A stretch of DNA of 64,000 bases from Terriglobales bacterium (GTDB lineage Bacteria; Acidobacteriota; Terriglobia; Bryobacterales; Bryobacteraceae): positions 1 to 64,000 of the forward strand of contig JAIXQP010000007.1 of NCBI GenBank assembly GCA_027485675.1, written 5' to 3'. The notes beneath the pieces were generated by a model. The model saw only the letters and a list, made by a program, of their open reading frames with translations, was not told the origin of the DNA and searched no databases. Of this stretch, positions 7,954 through 16,406 are shown piece by piece. Numbering within the stretch: the first letter of the stretch is position 1; the number at the start of each line of letters is the position of its first letter. Both the position numbers and the translations under genes were made by a program.

Positions 7954-9234
7954 CTAAAGCGCTGTATCGATACTTAGGTACGTACCACCGATCATGGCTG
8001 CGGCCAGCGCAGCAACTACCACTGCAGTGGTCAACGGGTGACGGCGAAATGCATCTTGAACCGCCCATCCCTTTGGCGGCATATATACAACGGAGCTGAC
8101 AACCAGCAAATATAAAAATTGAAACAGAGCACGCTTCCTCATTCCCATTCCAGACCCATGTGCATATGTGTAAATGAGAAAGAAGCCCAGCAGCGTTGCG
8201 AGAAGAACAACAGCGCCTTTGCGATAGTGAATCTTCGGCAAAACGAATAGAAGACTGGGGAGAGTGATCAACAAGTTTAGATACCAGCAAACCGTTCCCC
8301 ACCAGAACATGGCTGCATGAAGATTTGTTGATTCCATGAAGTATAAAGATGGACGGAGTGGGCGAATGAGACCGGGACCAAAAGCGGCTTTCAGAGGATC
8401 AGCTAGCGATCTTGTTGCGCTGCTCCCGTACGCCTCAGCATTTGATTTCCTCGCCAGATCCTGTTCGACGTTGACATCGTACAAAAACTCGATCTGATCT
8501 GAGTAGAGGCCACTAAGTCCAAGCAGGGCTCCGAACGTGGTGATGGCAGCAACTCGCTGGTACATTCCTGCCTTCAGGACGACGGCCCTGTAGGCCAGTT
8601 CTAACGACACAGCGGCTCCCAAGACAAAAACTTGCCAGCCGGAAACAGCCACAAGGATCGCCGCTCCAGCACTTGCCCAGAAAGGATCATTCATACAAAA
8701 CTTACGACGTCCTAGGGCAATTACAACGCCGAACAACGCCATCGTCAATGCAAGAAGAATGATCACATCTCTGACGAGTTGAGTCGCGAGCCCGTAAAAG
8801 ATGCCATTAAGTACGAAGAAGCGGCAAAAGTATCGAACATTTCGCTCGCTAGAGCTGAGCCGCCACACGACGACCCCAGCGAGGATGAAAAGCATTCCCA
8901 GAACCCCAAAGTGACTGAACCTTGCAATTAGGGGACTTCCCATATTTAGGCTACTCGCAAGGAACCAATCGTAGGCCGGGTAGCTGGTGGGAGCCCCTGC
9001 ACCAGAGAGGACGAACTGCGCCCCCGCGATGTAATATTGGGCATCGCCGGGGATGTCATCCTGTGCGAAGACCCATTCATTCTCCAAGGTATAGACGACG
9101 GACAGCGCAGCTCCGATCAGATAAAGCATCGTAGCGTACATCTTTAGAATAGACCGAACAGCGCTTGGGATCTGCCTATTGACCCAGTGGTGGAGCGCAA
9201 CGTTCACAACAATGACGGCAAATAAGCCTAACAC
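7954..9234 (-). CDS. Polytopic membrane protein, probable polysaccharide polymerase (Wzy-like)
   Basis: A 426-residue protein with about ten hydrophobic segments and a long polar loop (about residues 250-320, including DQIEFLYDVNVEQDLARKS). This is the layout of O-antigen or exopolysaccharide polymerases, which share topology rather than sequence. It is the only polytopic protein in the locus not assigned to flipping or initiation, so polymerase is the best guess. The GTG start at 9234 is preceded by GAAGGAAG on the minus strand and by an in-frame stop a few codons upstream. It could also be a membrane glycosyltransferase or acyl-modifying protein. Confidence 0.6.
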   Translation of the reverse strand: MLGLFAVIVVNVALHHWVNRQIPSAVRSILKMYATMLYLIGAALSVVYTLENEWVFAQDDIPGDAQYYIAGAQFVLSGAGAPTSYPAYDWFLASSLNMGSPLIARFSHFGVLGMLFILAGVVVWRLSSSERNVRYFCRFFVLNGIFYGLATQLVRDVIILLALTMALFGVVIALGRRKFCMNDPFWASAGAAILVAVSGWQVFVLGAAVSLELAYRAVVLKAGMYQRVAAITTFGALLGLSGLYSDQIEFLYDVNVEQDLARKSNAEAYGSSATRSLADPLKAAFGPGLIRPLRPSLYFMESTNLHAAMFWWGTVCWYLNLLITLPSLLFVLPKIHYRKGAVVLLATLLGFFLIYTYAHGSGMGMRKRALFQFLYLLVVSSVVYMPPKGWAVQDAFRRHPLTTAVVVAALAAAMIGGTYLSIDTAL

Positions 9235-9366
9235 GATCTTCCTTCAAGGCGTTCGTGGTATAGTTTGGCTCTATTCACAACTAAGGGCTCTACCTTAAGC
9301 AATTGCAACTGAGGGACACACTGAATCCTGCCTGTGGTCGGACACAAATGCTCGTACGGTCGTTGG

Positions 9367-9816
9367 TTATTGAGCAAGTTCAGTCCCTGATAGCATAGTG
9401 AGCAGTCCTGCCCTCGACATCTCGTCGTGCTGGACACATTGAAAATTGGGCACCAGTACGTATTCGGCATGAGACTTTTCGCTATAGACGGTCGGTATTC
9501 CAGAATCCCGACACTCCGCGAGCCTGATCAGGGAACCAATGCCACGCTGGTTAGGAACTACCATCTCTGCGGTCCCTGCAAGCACTTGAGCTGGCTAGTC
9601 CTCATGGATCCTTCCCAACTTTTTGACACGAGACCGAATAGCGGATTCTGGAACCGCCTCAGCGGGTAGACCACCGGCGACGGAAATGCAAATTGGCGCA
9701 TCAAGAACTAGTATCCACCAAGTCGCACTATGGGATTGATTAATTGAGTACGTTTTAGGGGCATACACAGTAAGCCAGGGTGGACATTCTTGTCTGCGCT
9801 GAACGCAATACAGATC
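9367..9816 (-). pseudogene. Remnant of a glycosyltransferase
   Basis: A minus-strand frame reads ICISVAGGLPAEAVPE, then SRVKKLGRIHED, a TAG stop at 9597-9595, and then PAQVLAGTAEMVVPNQRGIG, SLIRLAECRDSGIPTVYSEK, SHAEYV. The order 'small-hydrophobic strand / LGRI / VVPN.RGxGSLIRLAE / GIPTVYS' resembles the C-terminal donor domain of a GT4 enzyme. No N-terminal domain is present, and the frame closes upstream at 9819-9817. I infer a decayed gene inside the active locus. The remaining sequence from 9817 to 10019 shows nothing recognisable. Confidence 0.45.
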
Positions 9817-10019
9817 TTACAGAAAGAGAATTAATGTTTGGAGTGTTTGGAGCGTTGGAGGCCTCGCGCAAGTGATACCTCAGAATGTTTGGTTGATTTA
9901 GGTAAGGCAGATCGCTGCCTCATGGTTGAGCGATATCAGCACGTCCGACAAGAGATATTTGACAAACTCTTATCACCTCTTCGATATCTTTCAATGTGCT
10001 CAGAACCGACAATCGCCGT

Positions 10020-11393
10020 TCAACTTCTCGCCTCTGCCGGCAATTGCCATTCTCGCTGTAGCCGAGTAAGCAGACCACGGCAATAAGCAAATTGTGGGCC
10101 TGAGTTGAGAAGCAAGTGGGGAATGGCCGCACCAAGGGCAAGGCCGCTAGGACCCATATGTTGTACAAAAACAATCTTCGCCGCGAAGGTAGCAATGGCC
10201 GTGATTGGGGTAACGATTGCCCCAAACTTTAGATTGTTGGTGCTTAACAAAAAGATCGCGCAAGGGTAGCCCATGGTTGTGACAACGGTAGCGATTGCGA
10301 TGCACACGATTAGACCAATCGAAACGTGTACATTATCATTTGTCCACCATCTTAACGCTTGCTGGCCGAAGAGAATCAGGCATATGGATCCTGCCATTAA
10401 ACCACCTATAGTACGTGCGTTGGAGGTCCAGAGCGCGGTTCTAATCCATTCTAGATCTCTCCTAGCATATGCCTCTCCATAAGCGCCCCAGAGTTGGGAC
10501 GAAGCCATAAGAGCTAATTGACCCATAACATTGAAGAGCCTTACGACCACGGAGTAGTCTGCCACCTGGTCGACTCCCAGATGTCTTGCAATTATGATGT
10601 TGTCAGACTGGAGACTTAGGGTCCCTATTAGCTGAAGCCAAAACAGCGAAAGTCCTGTGCGCAATAGTGACTTGAGCTTATCAATGCGCACAAGAGCCAC
10701 CCGGGGCATCAGCCACGGCTTTTGAAACCGAAACAGATATACTCCATTGGCAAAGCCAACTAGTGCAGGCACTCCACACAGACAGATCACTAGGGTAACA
10801 AGATCGCCTTGTAGCCGAATTGCGATGAGCTGAGCGCCCATAGAAGTCACGCTGGCGAGTGTTTGCCAGATTGCATTTTCAAACCCTTCCTGGAAGCCGA
10901 CGTGCACTCTCGACACCAGAGTGAAGGGCAGCCAAAACGAGAACATTGTGACATACACCATGATTGCCGAGTTCGTTTCCGCCACTACTTGTGGACTCCG
11001 CACGCCGATAAACGCTGCGAGATCATTGCCGACAGCCAGGGCAAGGCCAGATATCAACAGAAGTATAGCCGCGATTCCAATTGCGCACAGTGCGCTCGAA
11101 ACGCTCTCGGCGGCTCCGATTCTGTCCTCGTTTCCACTCGCCTTCGAAAGTTCGTTCACGAGTCCCTGCCCTACTCCAATGTCGGCGAACATCAACACTG
11201 CGTTAAAGGAGCTGATCGTAACCCATACACCGTAACGCTCGGGCCCAAGGTAAGCGATTGTTAGCGGGAGGATCAGCAGGTTTGTGGCAATCTGAACAAG
11301 CCGCGCGATAAGGACTGCCGCACTTGCTTTTCGCGCTCTTCGGTCCCGCTCAGATCGCAGATGTATTTTCGTAGACTCGTTTTGCGAGGGAAT
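10020..11393 (-). CDS. Wzx-like oligosaccharide flippase, possibly started at ATT
   Basis: Inner-membrane protein of the MATE/PST flippase group that moves lipid-linked repeat units to the periplasm. The conventional start furthest upstream is GTG at 11198 (VLMFADIGVGQGLVNELS), which would remove the first two membrane helices. The frame stays open upstream to a stop at 11426-11424 and encodes a typical N-terminus: IARLVQIATNLLILPLTIAY, LGPERYGVWVTISSFNAV. No ATG, GTG or TTG lies in that stretch. ATT at 11393-11391 has a perfect GGAGG 9 bases upstream, giving 457 residues, a normal Wzx length. Either ATT is used or the start codon has been lost by mutation. Twelve or so hydrophobic segments are visible in the full-length form. 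Confidence 0.75.
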   Translation of the reverse strand: MPSQNESTKIHLRSERDRRARKASAAVLIARLVQIATNLLILPLTIAYLGPERYGVWVTISSFNAVLMFADIGVGQGLVNELSKASGNEDRIGAAESVSSALCAIGIAAILLLISGLALAVGNDLAAFIGVRSPQVVAETNSAIMVYVTMFSFWLPFTLVSRVHVGFQEGFENAIWQTLASVTSMGAQLIAIRLQGDLVTLVICLCGVPALVGFANGVYLFRFQKPWLMPRVALVRIDKLKSLLRTGLSLFWLQLIGTLSLQSDNIIIARHLGVDQVADYSVVVRLFNVMGQLALMASSQLWGAYGEAYARRDLEWIRTALWTSNARTIGGLMAGSICLILFGQQALRWWTNDNVHVSIGLIVCIAIATVVTTMGYPCAIFLLSTNNLKFGAIVTPITAIATFAAKIVFVQHMGPSGLALGAAIPHLLLNSGPQFAYCRGLLTRLQREWQLPAEARS

Positions 11394-11593
11394 TTTAGTG
11401 GGCCTCCATAACTTTACAGGGAACTATCGATTTGTTGAGCCAAAGAACCGAGTAGCATCCAATGATTTTGGAAATTCAAGCCCAGAGCGAAATAGTTGAT
11501 TCGCTCCCGGCGCTTGCAGTGGAAATTCACTGGGAGCCTAAACGCGGCCTACCGTGACAATATCCAGCCGCGCCTCCAATAAAGACGAGCTAT

Positions 11594-12589
11594 CTATGCT
11601 TTTTGCCTACGCAGTCCCCGGAAGCGTACATATAGGTCAGTCCATTTAAGCTTAAGCAGAATTGCCTTCACCAGAGCTCCAGGATTCCTTATCAGAACCC
11701 GCGCAGGCACTGATAGATCGGCGATCGCAAGATCATATGCTTCGGAGTTCTCCAGCCGGAAGGTGCCAATCTTTGCTTTGAAGAGGAAATCCACGTAGCT
11801 TAGGATACACCCCACCTCAAGTTGTTTCTGGAGGCGAGGTTCTGCTTTCCTGAAGTATGGTAGGCGGGAAATCTTCCACAAGGCACCCCAAGTGTGGGGT
11901 TCGAGCCTTATAAAATCCCAATCTTCATCTGCGGAAGCTAACTGCCGTGACACAGCGCCCAATTTCGGCTTCACTTGGGCCGAAAACACGTAGTCGACGG
12001 CCGCAAAGAAGAACCAGTTTGATCCTTCAAGCTCAAGTCGATCTCCCCACGCAATGGTCGGCACCGGGCCCCTTTTTAAAACATATATCGAAATCTTCGG
12101 ATAGCGCCGGAGCATCGCTACAATCTCTGTTCCTACAGAGGTCTCGTAATATTCCTCTTTATAGTTAAATTGTCGGTCCGGTGAGCCTGGGGGTTGGCTA
12201 AAAGAAAATAGCAGGCCGTCAGGGCGATTTTTCTTGAGAGTATTGATGACGGTTTGGAGCGCATCTTCGAGTGGAATATCATCATCGGAAAAGAACCAGA
12301 CGTATTCGCTGCGCGCGGCTTCGTAGAGCTTTCTTACATTTCCGTCTTGACCTAGGTTAGTTGGCTGATTTATTACCTCCATGCCCTTGGTTTCGGCGAA
12401 CACATTACTGAGCATTTCTGCTGTATCATCTCTGGAACAATCATTGCTCACTAGAAGGCGAACCTCTGATGGTTCTGACAACAACTCTCGTTGAGCAAGC
12501 AAGATCTTTAAAAGCCTGTGAAGTTTTGCGGACCGATTATAGGTCGGAATGAGTATGGTAAGAAAGGTGCTTTCAATTATATTCGTCAT
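11594..12589 (-). CDS. Glycosyltransferase family 2
   Basis: GT-A fold inverting glycosyltransferase of about 331 residues. The nucleotide-binding N-terminus reads FLTILIPTYNRSAKLHRLLK, followed by LLVSNDCSRDDTAEML, NLGQDGNVRKLYE and the metal-binding WFFSDDDIPLEDAL. The C-terminal third has no hydrophobic hairpin, so it is probably soluble or peripheral. ATG at 12589 is preferred to a TTG two codons upstream. It is the first gene of the downstream half of the locus: the next minus-strand gene upstream lies beyond the 5-kb island, so this gene now needs its own promoter or long read-through. Confidence 0.88.
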   Translation of the reverse strand: MTNIIESTFLTILIPTYNRSAKLHRLLKILLAQRELLSEPSEVRLLVSNDCSRDDTAEMLSNVFAETKGMEVINQPTNLGQDGNVRKLYEAARSEYVWFFSDDDIPLEDALQTVINTLKKNRPDGLLFSFSQPPGSPDRQFNYKEEYYETSVGTEIVAMLRRYPKISIYVLKRGPVPTIAWGDRLELEGSNWFFFAAVDYVFSAQVKPKLGAVSRQLASADEDWDFIRLEPHTWGALWKISRLPYFRKAEPRLQKQLEVGCILSYVDFLFKAKIGTFRLENSEAYDLAIADLSVPARVLIRNPGALVKAILLKLKWTDLYVRFRGLRRQKA

Positions 12590-12595
12590 TTTCAA

Positions 12596-13139
12596 GTCGG
12601 CTCAGTTGAAGGTAACGCGTTGGCTGCTTGGAGGCACATTTTCCCAATCGCCGTGTTGCAGTTGGATCATGCCACAATCCATGTTGCGAGCTTCACCAAA
12701 TCGTTTGGACGCACTATCCGGCTGCGCGGTGGCGAGGCCCATAGTGCGGTGCGCAGTCTGGTTATTTGCGGTCGTGGGCAGAAAACCGATTAACTGGGGG
12801 TTCGGTCGGTGCTTACGCTGCATAGTCGGCACGGCTATGCATGCAGCAGGCATAAGCTCCCGTAGGCTGGTCCCCCGTCTAAAATCGCTCGATCACCCGC
12901 AGGATTGGTCAGGCATATGCTGACGAGTGGCAGTTTCAACACAGAGTTGGTTCCTTTGCAGTGCCACCTCGCCGGATAAGCTTTGCGCGTTCAACAGAAG
13001 TCTCTTGCAAAACCCTCCGCTGCCTGTGGAAATCCCCGAGCCACCGGCCGCGCGCTGGCGCCCTTCCGGTTGATCAGGGGGCTCGAATGGTTGGAGAACC
13101 CCCTGAAAAGCGTTAGAGCTTCAAGGCCAATCAAAACTC
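12596..13139. other. Non-coding stretch at the left edge of the accessory island
   Basis: About 540 bp with no frame showing a recognisable domain. Composition changes from the AT-richer glycosyltransferase block to the GC-richer island within it. The left end of the insertion-sequence remnant must lie here, but I could not define an inverted repeat. A promoter for the minus-strand glycosyltransferase block is also expected here. Confidence 0.4.
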
Positions 13140-14319
13140 AAAGGCTCGACAAAAGTCTTCCCAACCAACCTCGTGCAGAATACCGGATTCACTCGTCTGT
13201 CGCAATTCGCCCACGTCCTCCAGTCGGAACTCGTTCCCGTCTCGAACCCGTACTCGGCCCCCTCAACCTCCAACTCGCCCTCTTCCTCGCCGCCGCCGCT
13301 CTCATCCCATTTAACCGTCTCCTCACCGCCAAAGCCAGCACCGGCCGCCTCCCAAGTCCCGCCTCGCCCTCGCCCATGCCTTCCCGGCCAAAAGCATCTT
13401 CAACTGCCCGCACACCCGCCAGCTCATCGCCGAATTGCACAGCAACGAACCCCTCCGCCGGTTCTGCTGTTACCCCTCCCGCAGGCACATCCCGCACGAG
13501 TCCTGCTTTTCACGTGCCTTCGCCGAATTCGCTCATTCCGAACTTGCCCAACACGCTAATAAAGCCCTTGTTAGCGACACCCAGGAGGGCCGCCTGATCT
13601 GCCACATCGCCCGCGATTCCACCGCCATCGAAGCCCGTGAACGCTTCCCCGATCCGGCGCCACCCACGCCGTCGAAGAGATCCCGCGGCCGCCGTAGAGC
13701 CTTCCGGCCCCTCTCGTTTGCGCAACGTCTGGCGCAGACAGGCACGCGTTTGGAGAAGCAGTTAGCCAGTAAGGACTCCGCTCACGCGATGTTGGCCGAG
13801 ATCCCGAACACCTGCAGCATCGGAGCCAAGAAGAATAGTAACGGACACGAGATCTGTTGGCACGGCTACAAGCTGCGTCCCGATGTGGCCGTTGGCGAGA
13901 TCCCCATCACGGCGGTCCTGACCGGAGTTAGCGTTAACGACTCCCACGTTGCCATTCCGCTCATGAAACTCACCTCGGAGCGGACGACTTACCTGTGTGA
14001 ACTGATGGATTCGGCCTACGATGCGGCGTCGATCCGGACGATCAACCACTGGCTTGGCCACGTGCCGATTATCGATCCCAAGACCCCGCCCAAACCCAAG
14101 ACGCAACTGCCGTGCCGGATGAAACTGATTCCGGTGTTGGATCCGCCGGAGGTGATGCGTTTCCGGGAGCGAACCATGGTGGCGCGAGTCAGTGGGCGGT
14201 TGAAGGATGAGTTTGGCGGACGGTTTGTGCGGATGCGGGGCGTGGCCAACGTAGTGACTCAATTGATGTTCGGAGTGCTGGCCTTGACGGTCGATCAGCT
14301 CCTGCGGCTATCCCGCTAA
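13140..14319 (+). pseudogene. Frameshifted DDE transposase (IS5/IS1182-like)
   Basis: The protein can be rebuilt from three frames: VQNTGFTRLSQFAHVLQSEL at about 13170-13230, then LGPLNLQLALFLAAAALIPF at about 13258-13320, then LALAHAFPAKSIFNCPHTRQ from about 13363. The last frame continues as HIPHESCFSRAFAEFA, HIARDSTAIEARE, GYKLRPDVAVG, MDSAYDAASI and RTMVARVSGRLKDEFGG to the stop. The DST and MDSAYDA blocks would carry the catalytic Asp residues, and the C-terminal R-x-x-V-x-R-x-x-G-R-L-K-D-E block carries the Glu. Two frameshifts make the element inactive. The family name is from memory of these motifs. Confidence 0.75.
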
Positions 14320-14633
14320 GTTGTTGAAAACAGGTTCTACCGAAAAAACAAAAAAGTCCAAAAGTGAATAGAATCAACGGAAAGATCTAACCTTTTTTCA
14401 TGAAAACGGGGCCGGATTCCACCTGGACTTCCCGTGTCGTTCGATCAAGCGCCTGAACTGAGGCAATCTGCCTTTCCAGCCCCGCCTATCACACCTGTCA
14501 AGAGGTTCTCAACGGAGTTTTGCAAGTCCTTCACAGGCGTTTGCGTTTTTTATCTCCTTGCCTGTCTTACGCTTCGGTAGATGCTGTCAGTTGACGAGCG
14601 CAGTGGGATGGAACCATCGAGTCAGGAGACGGT
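14320..14633. other. Intergenic region between the transposase remnant and the terminase-like cassette
   Basis: No coding sequence recognised. It should contain the right end of the insertion sequence and the promoter of the plus-strand cassette. An AT-rich stretch with several A-runs and T-runs covers about 14337-14400. AGGAGACGGT just before 14634 is the ribosome-binding site of the next gene. Confidence 0.45.
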
Positions 14634-15455
14634 ATGCTTTCACCAGAAGAAAGGGCCATCAAGAATCGCGCCAATGCGCAAAAAAGCACAGGGCCGAAAA
14701 CGGCGGCCGGGAAGGAACGAAGCGCGAAGAACGCCGTAAAGCACGGGCTGCGGGCGGACTTCCTCAAGAATTTTGTGCCGCCCCATTCAGCGGTGCTGTG
14801 CAACCAGGATCGGCAGCGCTTCTTTCGGCTGCACGAGCGGTTGATCCAAAAATACCAGCCGCGGGATCAGGCCGAAGCCATCGTCGTGCGCAAGATCGTG
14901 GACGCCGAATGGCGGGCCGTCACCTTTGCCGAACTGTTTTCCGCCTTCTGGAACCGGGAAATCATGGAAAAGTTCGAAGGCAACCAACATCCTAATCCGG
15001 AAATCGCCGAGGTCCTCGGAAACGTCCGGATCTATGAGAACCAGGCCAATCAGCCGGCCATCGAGATCATGCACGAACGTATCCAAAAATCGCTGGATCG
15101 CATCATTGCCGCCAATGAAAAGCGGCTCGTCCTGATGCGCAAGCATTTTCCGTCCGCGTCCACGGTCATCGAACGGCGCGAGTTCGATCGCGAACGGCGC
15201 GAATTCTATCGGTCCCGTCCGGATCTGGAAGAAACGTCGCCGGAATCTCCCGAAGCAACCGAGGCCGCGCCGGAGGCAATCCGCCCGGTCCCGTCGCCGC
15301 AACCGTCCGGGACGGAGAAGCCGCCGGCGCCGGCCCACTCGGGGAAGGCTGCCGGGGTCCCGGCGAAGGCCAAGCGGGGCCCACGCACCACGAACGAAGC
15401 CAATTTTTCGGGACCACCGCCGGAAGACGAAATCTTCCAACTCGTTGAACAATAA
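14634..15455 (+). CDS. STGPKT-motif protein of unknown function, first gene of a terminase-like cassette
   Basis: A 273-residue protein. The N-terminus carries NRANAQKSTGPKTAAGKERS followed by AKNAVKHGL, a block I recall in many uncharacterised acidobacterial and planctomycete proteins. The middle (about residues 45-175) is charged and helical and may form coiled coils. The last 80 residues are Pro/Ala/Glu-rich and look disordered. AGGAG lies 5-6 bases before the ATG. It is followed 42 bp later by a terminase ATPase gene, so by position it could be the DNA-recognition (small-subunit) partner, but no small-terminase fold is evident from sequence. The position-based role is inference. Confidence 0.7.
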   Translation: MLSPEERAIKNRANAQKSTGPKTAAGKERSAKNAVKHGLRADFLKNFVPPHSAVLCNQDRQRFFRLHERLIQKYQPRDQAEAIVVRKIVDAEWRAVTFAELFSAFWNREIMEKFEGNQHPNPEIAEVLGNVRIYENQANQPAIEIMHERIQKSLDRIIAANEKRLVLMRKHFPSASTVIERREFDRERREFYRSRPDLEETSPESPEATEAAPEAIRPVPSPQPSGTEKPPAPAHSGKAAGVPAKAKRGPRTTNEANFSGPPPEDEIFQLVEQ

Positions 15456-15497
15456 GGAACAACTACCCACGGGAGCCGGTGGAGGCGGCTCAAAACC

Positions 15498-16406
15498 ATG
15501 CGAAAAAAACAAACCAAGCCAAATACCGCGCTGCTGCAACGGGCCTATTGGGGCGAAAGCCATCCGGCCGCTCACCAGCCGGGCGAAGGCCATCGCGTGT
15601 TCCCGCCGTCGGCCCACCCAGGGGGGCACGGGCCGCCCGGCGGCGGGGGCCATCCGGCGGTTGCCGCGCCGCCGCTGGAGGTGCCGCTGTGCTCTCGCTG
15701 GGCCGCCGAGGCGTTCGGCTTCCTGGCCGACGAAGTCCAGCGCGCCGTGCTCGATGGGCAGCACCTGCGGCTCATTCTCCTCACCTCTCGGCAGTGGGGC
15801 AAGTCGGTCGTCGCCGCCCTGCGCGCCATCTGGCAGGCTATCTTTTTCCCGCGGTCGCTCATCGTCGTCGCCGGGCCCGTCGAGGATCAGGCCTGCGAAC
15901 TGAACCTCAAAATCTACCACTTTCTCGAACAGCTCGGCTGCAAAGTCCATGGCGGCGGCCGCGGCAAGCTCGCCGCGTACTTCCCCAATGGCTCCCGCAT
16001 CGTCGGCCTCTCCGAAGTGCCGGACCATGTCCGGGGCTATTCGGCGCCGGCGCTTATCCTGGTCGATGAAGCCAGCTTCTTCAAAGGCGACGAAATCCTC
16101 GCCTCGCTCATGCCCATGTTGGCCACCCGGCCGGATGGGGCCATCTGGCTCATGTCCACCCCCAAACAGCAGACCGGCTTCTTCTACAATCTCTGGCACC
16201 AGGACGGCGGTCCCTGGCATCGCATCCGGGTCACCGCCTCCGAAATTCCAGATCGTATCTCGCCCGCCTTTCTCGCCGAAGAGCAGCGGCGCGATCCGCT
16301 CATGTACCGGCGTGAATACTGCTGCGAATTCCTCGCGGACGATGCGGCGCTGTTCAGCCGGGAGGCGCTTACGGCCCTCCTCAGTGACGAAGTGGAACCC
16401 CTATGA
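15498..16406 (+). CDS. Terminase large subunit, ATPase half (separate gene)
   Basis: A 302-residue protein matching only the N-terminal ATPase domain of phage TerL packaging motors. After a Gly/Pro/His-rich N-terminal tail (about residues 1-60) come LILLTSRQWGKSVVAALRA near residue 92 (Walker A variant, R-Q-W-G-K-S), SLIVVAGPVEDQACE, LILVDEASF near 185 (Walker B with catalytic Glu) and WLMSTPKQQTGFF near 216 (coupling motif). The protein ends at a TGA overlapping the ATG of the next gene. In phages the ATPase and nuclease are normally one polypeptide of about 450-600 residues; the two genes here add up to 536. No portal, capsid or tail gene is in the window. Confidence 0.85.
   Translation: MRKKQTKPNTALLQRAYWGESHPAAHQPGEGHRVFPPSAHPGGHGPPGGGGHPAVAAPPLEVPLCSRWAAEAFGFLADEVQRAVLDGQHLRLILLTSRQWGKSVVAALRAIWQAIFFPRSLIVVAGPVEDQACELNLKIYHFLEQLGCKVHGGGRGKLAAYFPNGSRIVGLSEVPDHVRGYSAPALILVDEASFFKGDEILASLMPMLATRPDGAIWLMSTPKQQTGFFYNLWHQDGGPWHRIRVTASEIPDRISPAFLAEEQRRDPLMYRREYCCEFLADDAALFSREALTALLSDEVEPL

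Noticed and set aside
12600-12930. Small frames upstream of the GT2 gene as genes
   Set aside because: No ribosome-binding site, no family pattern, and mutually overlapping on both strands.
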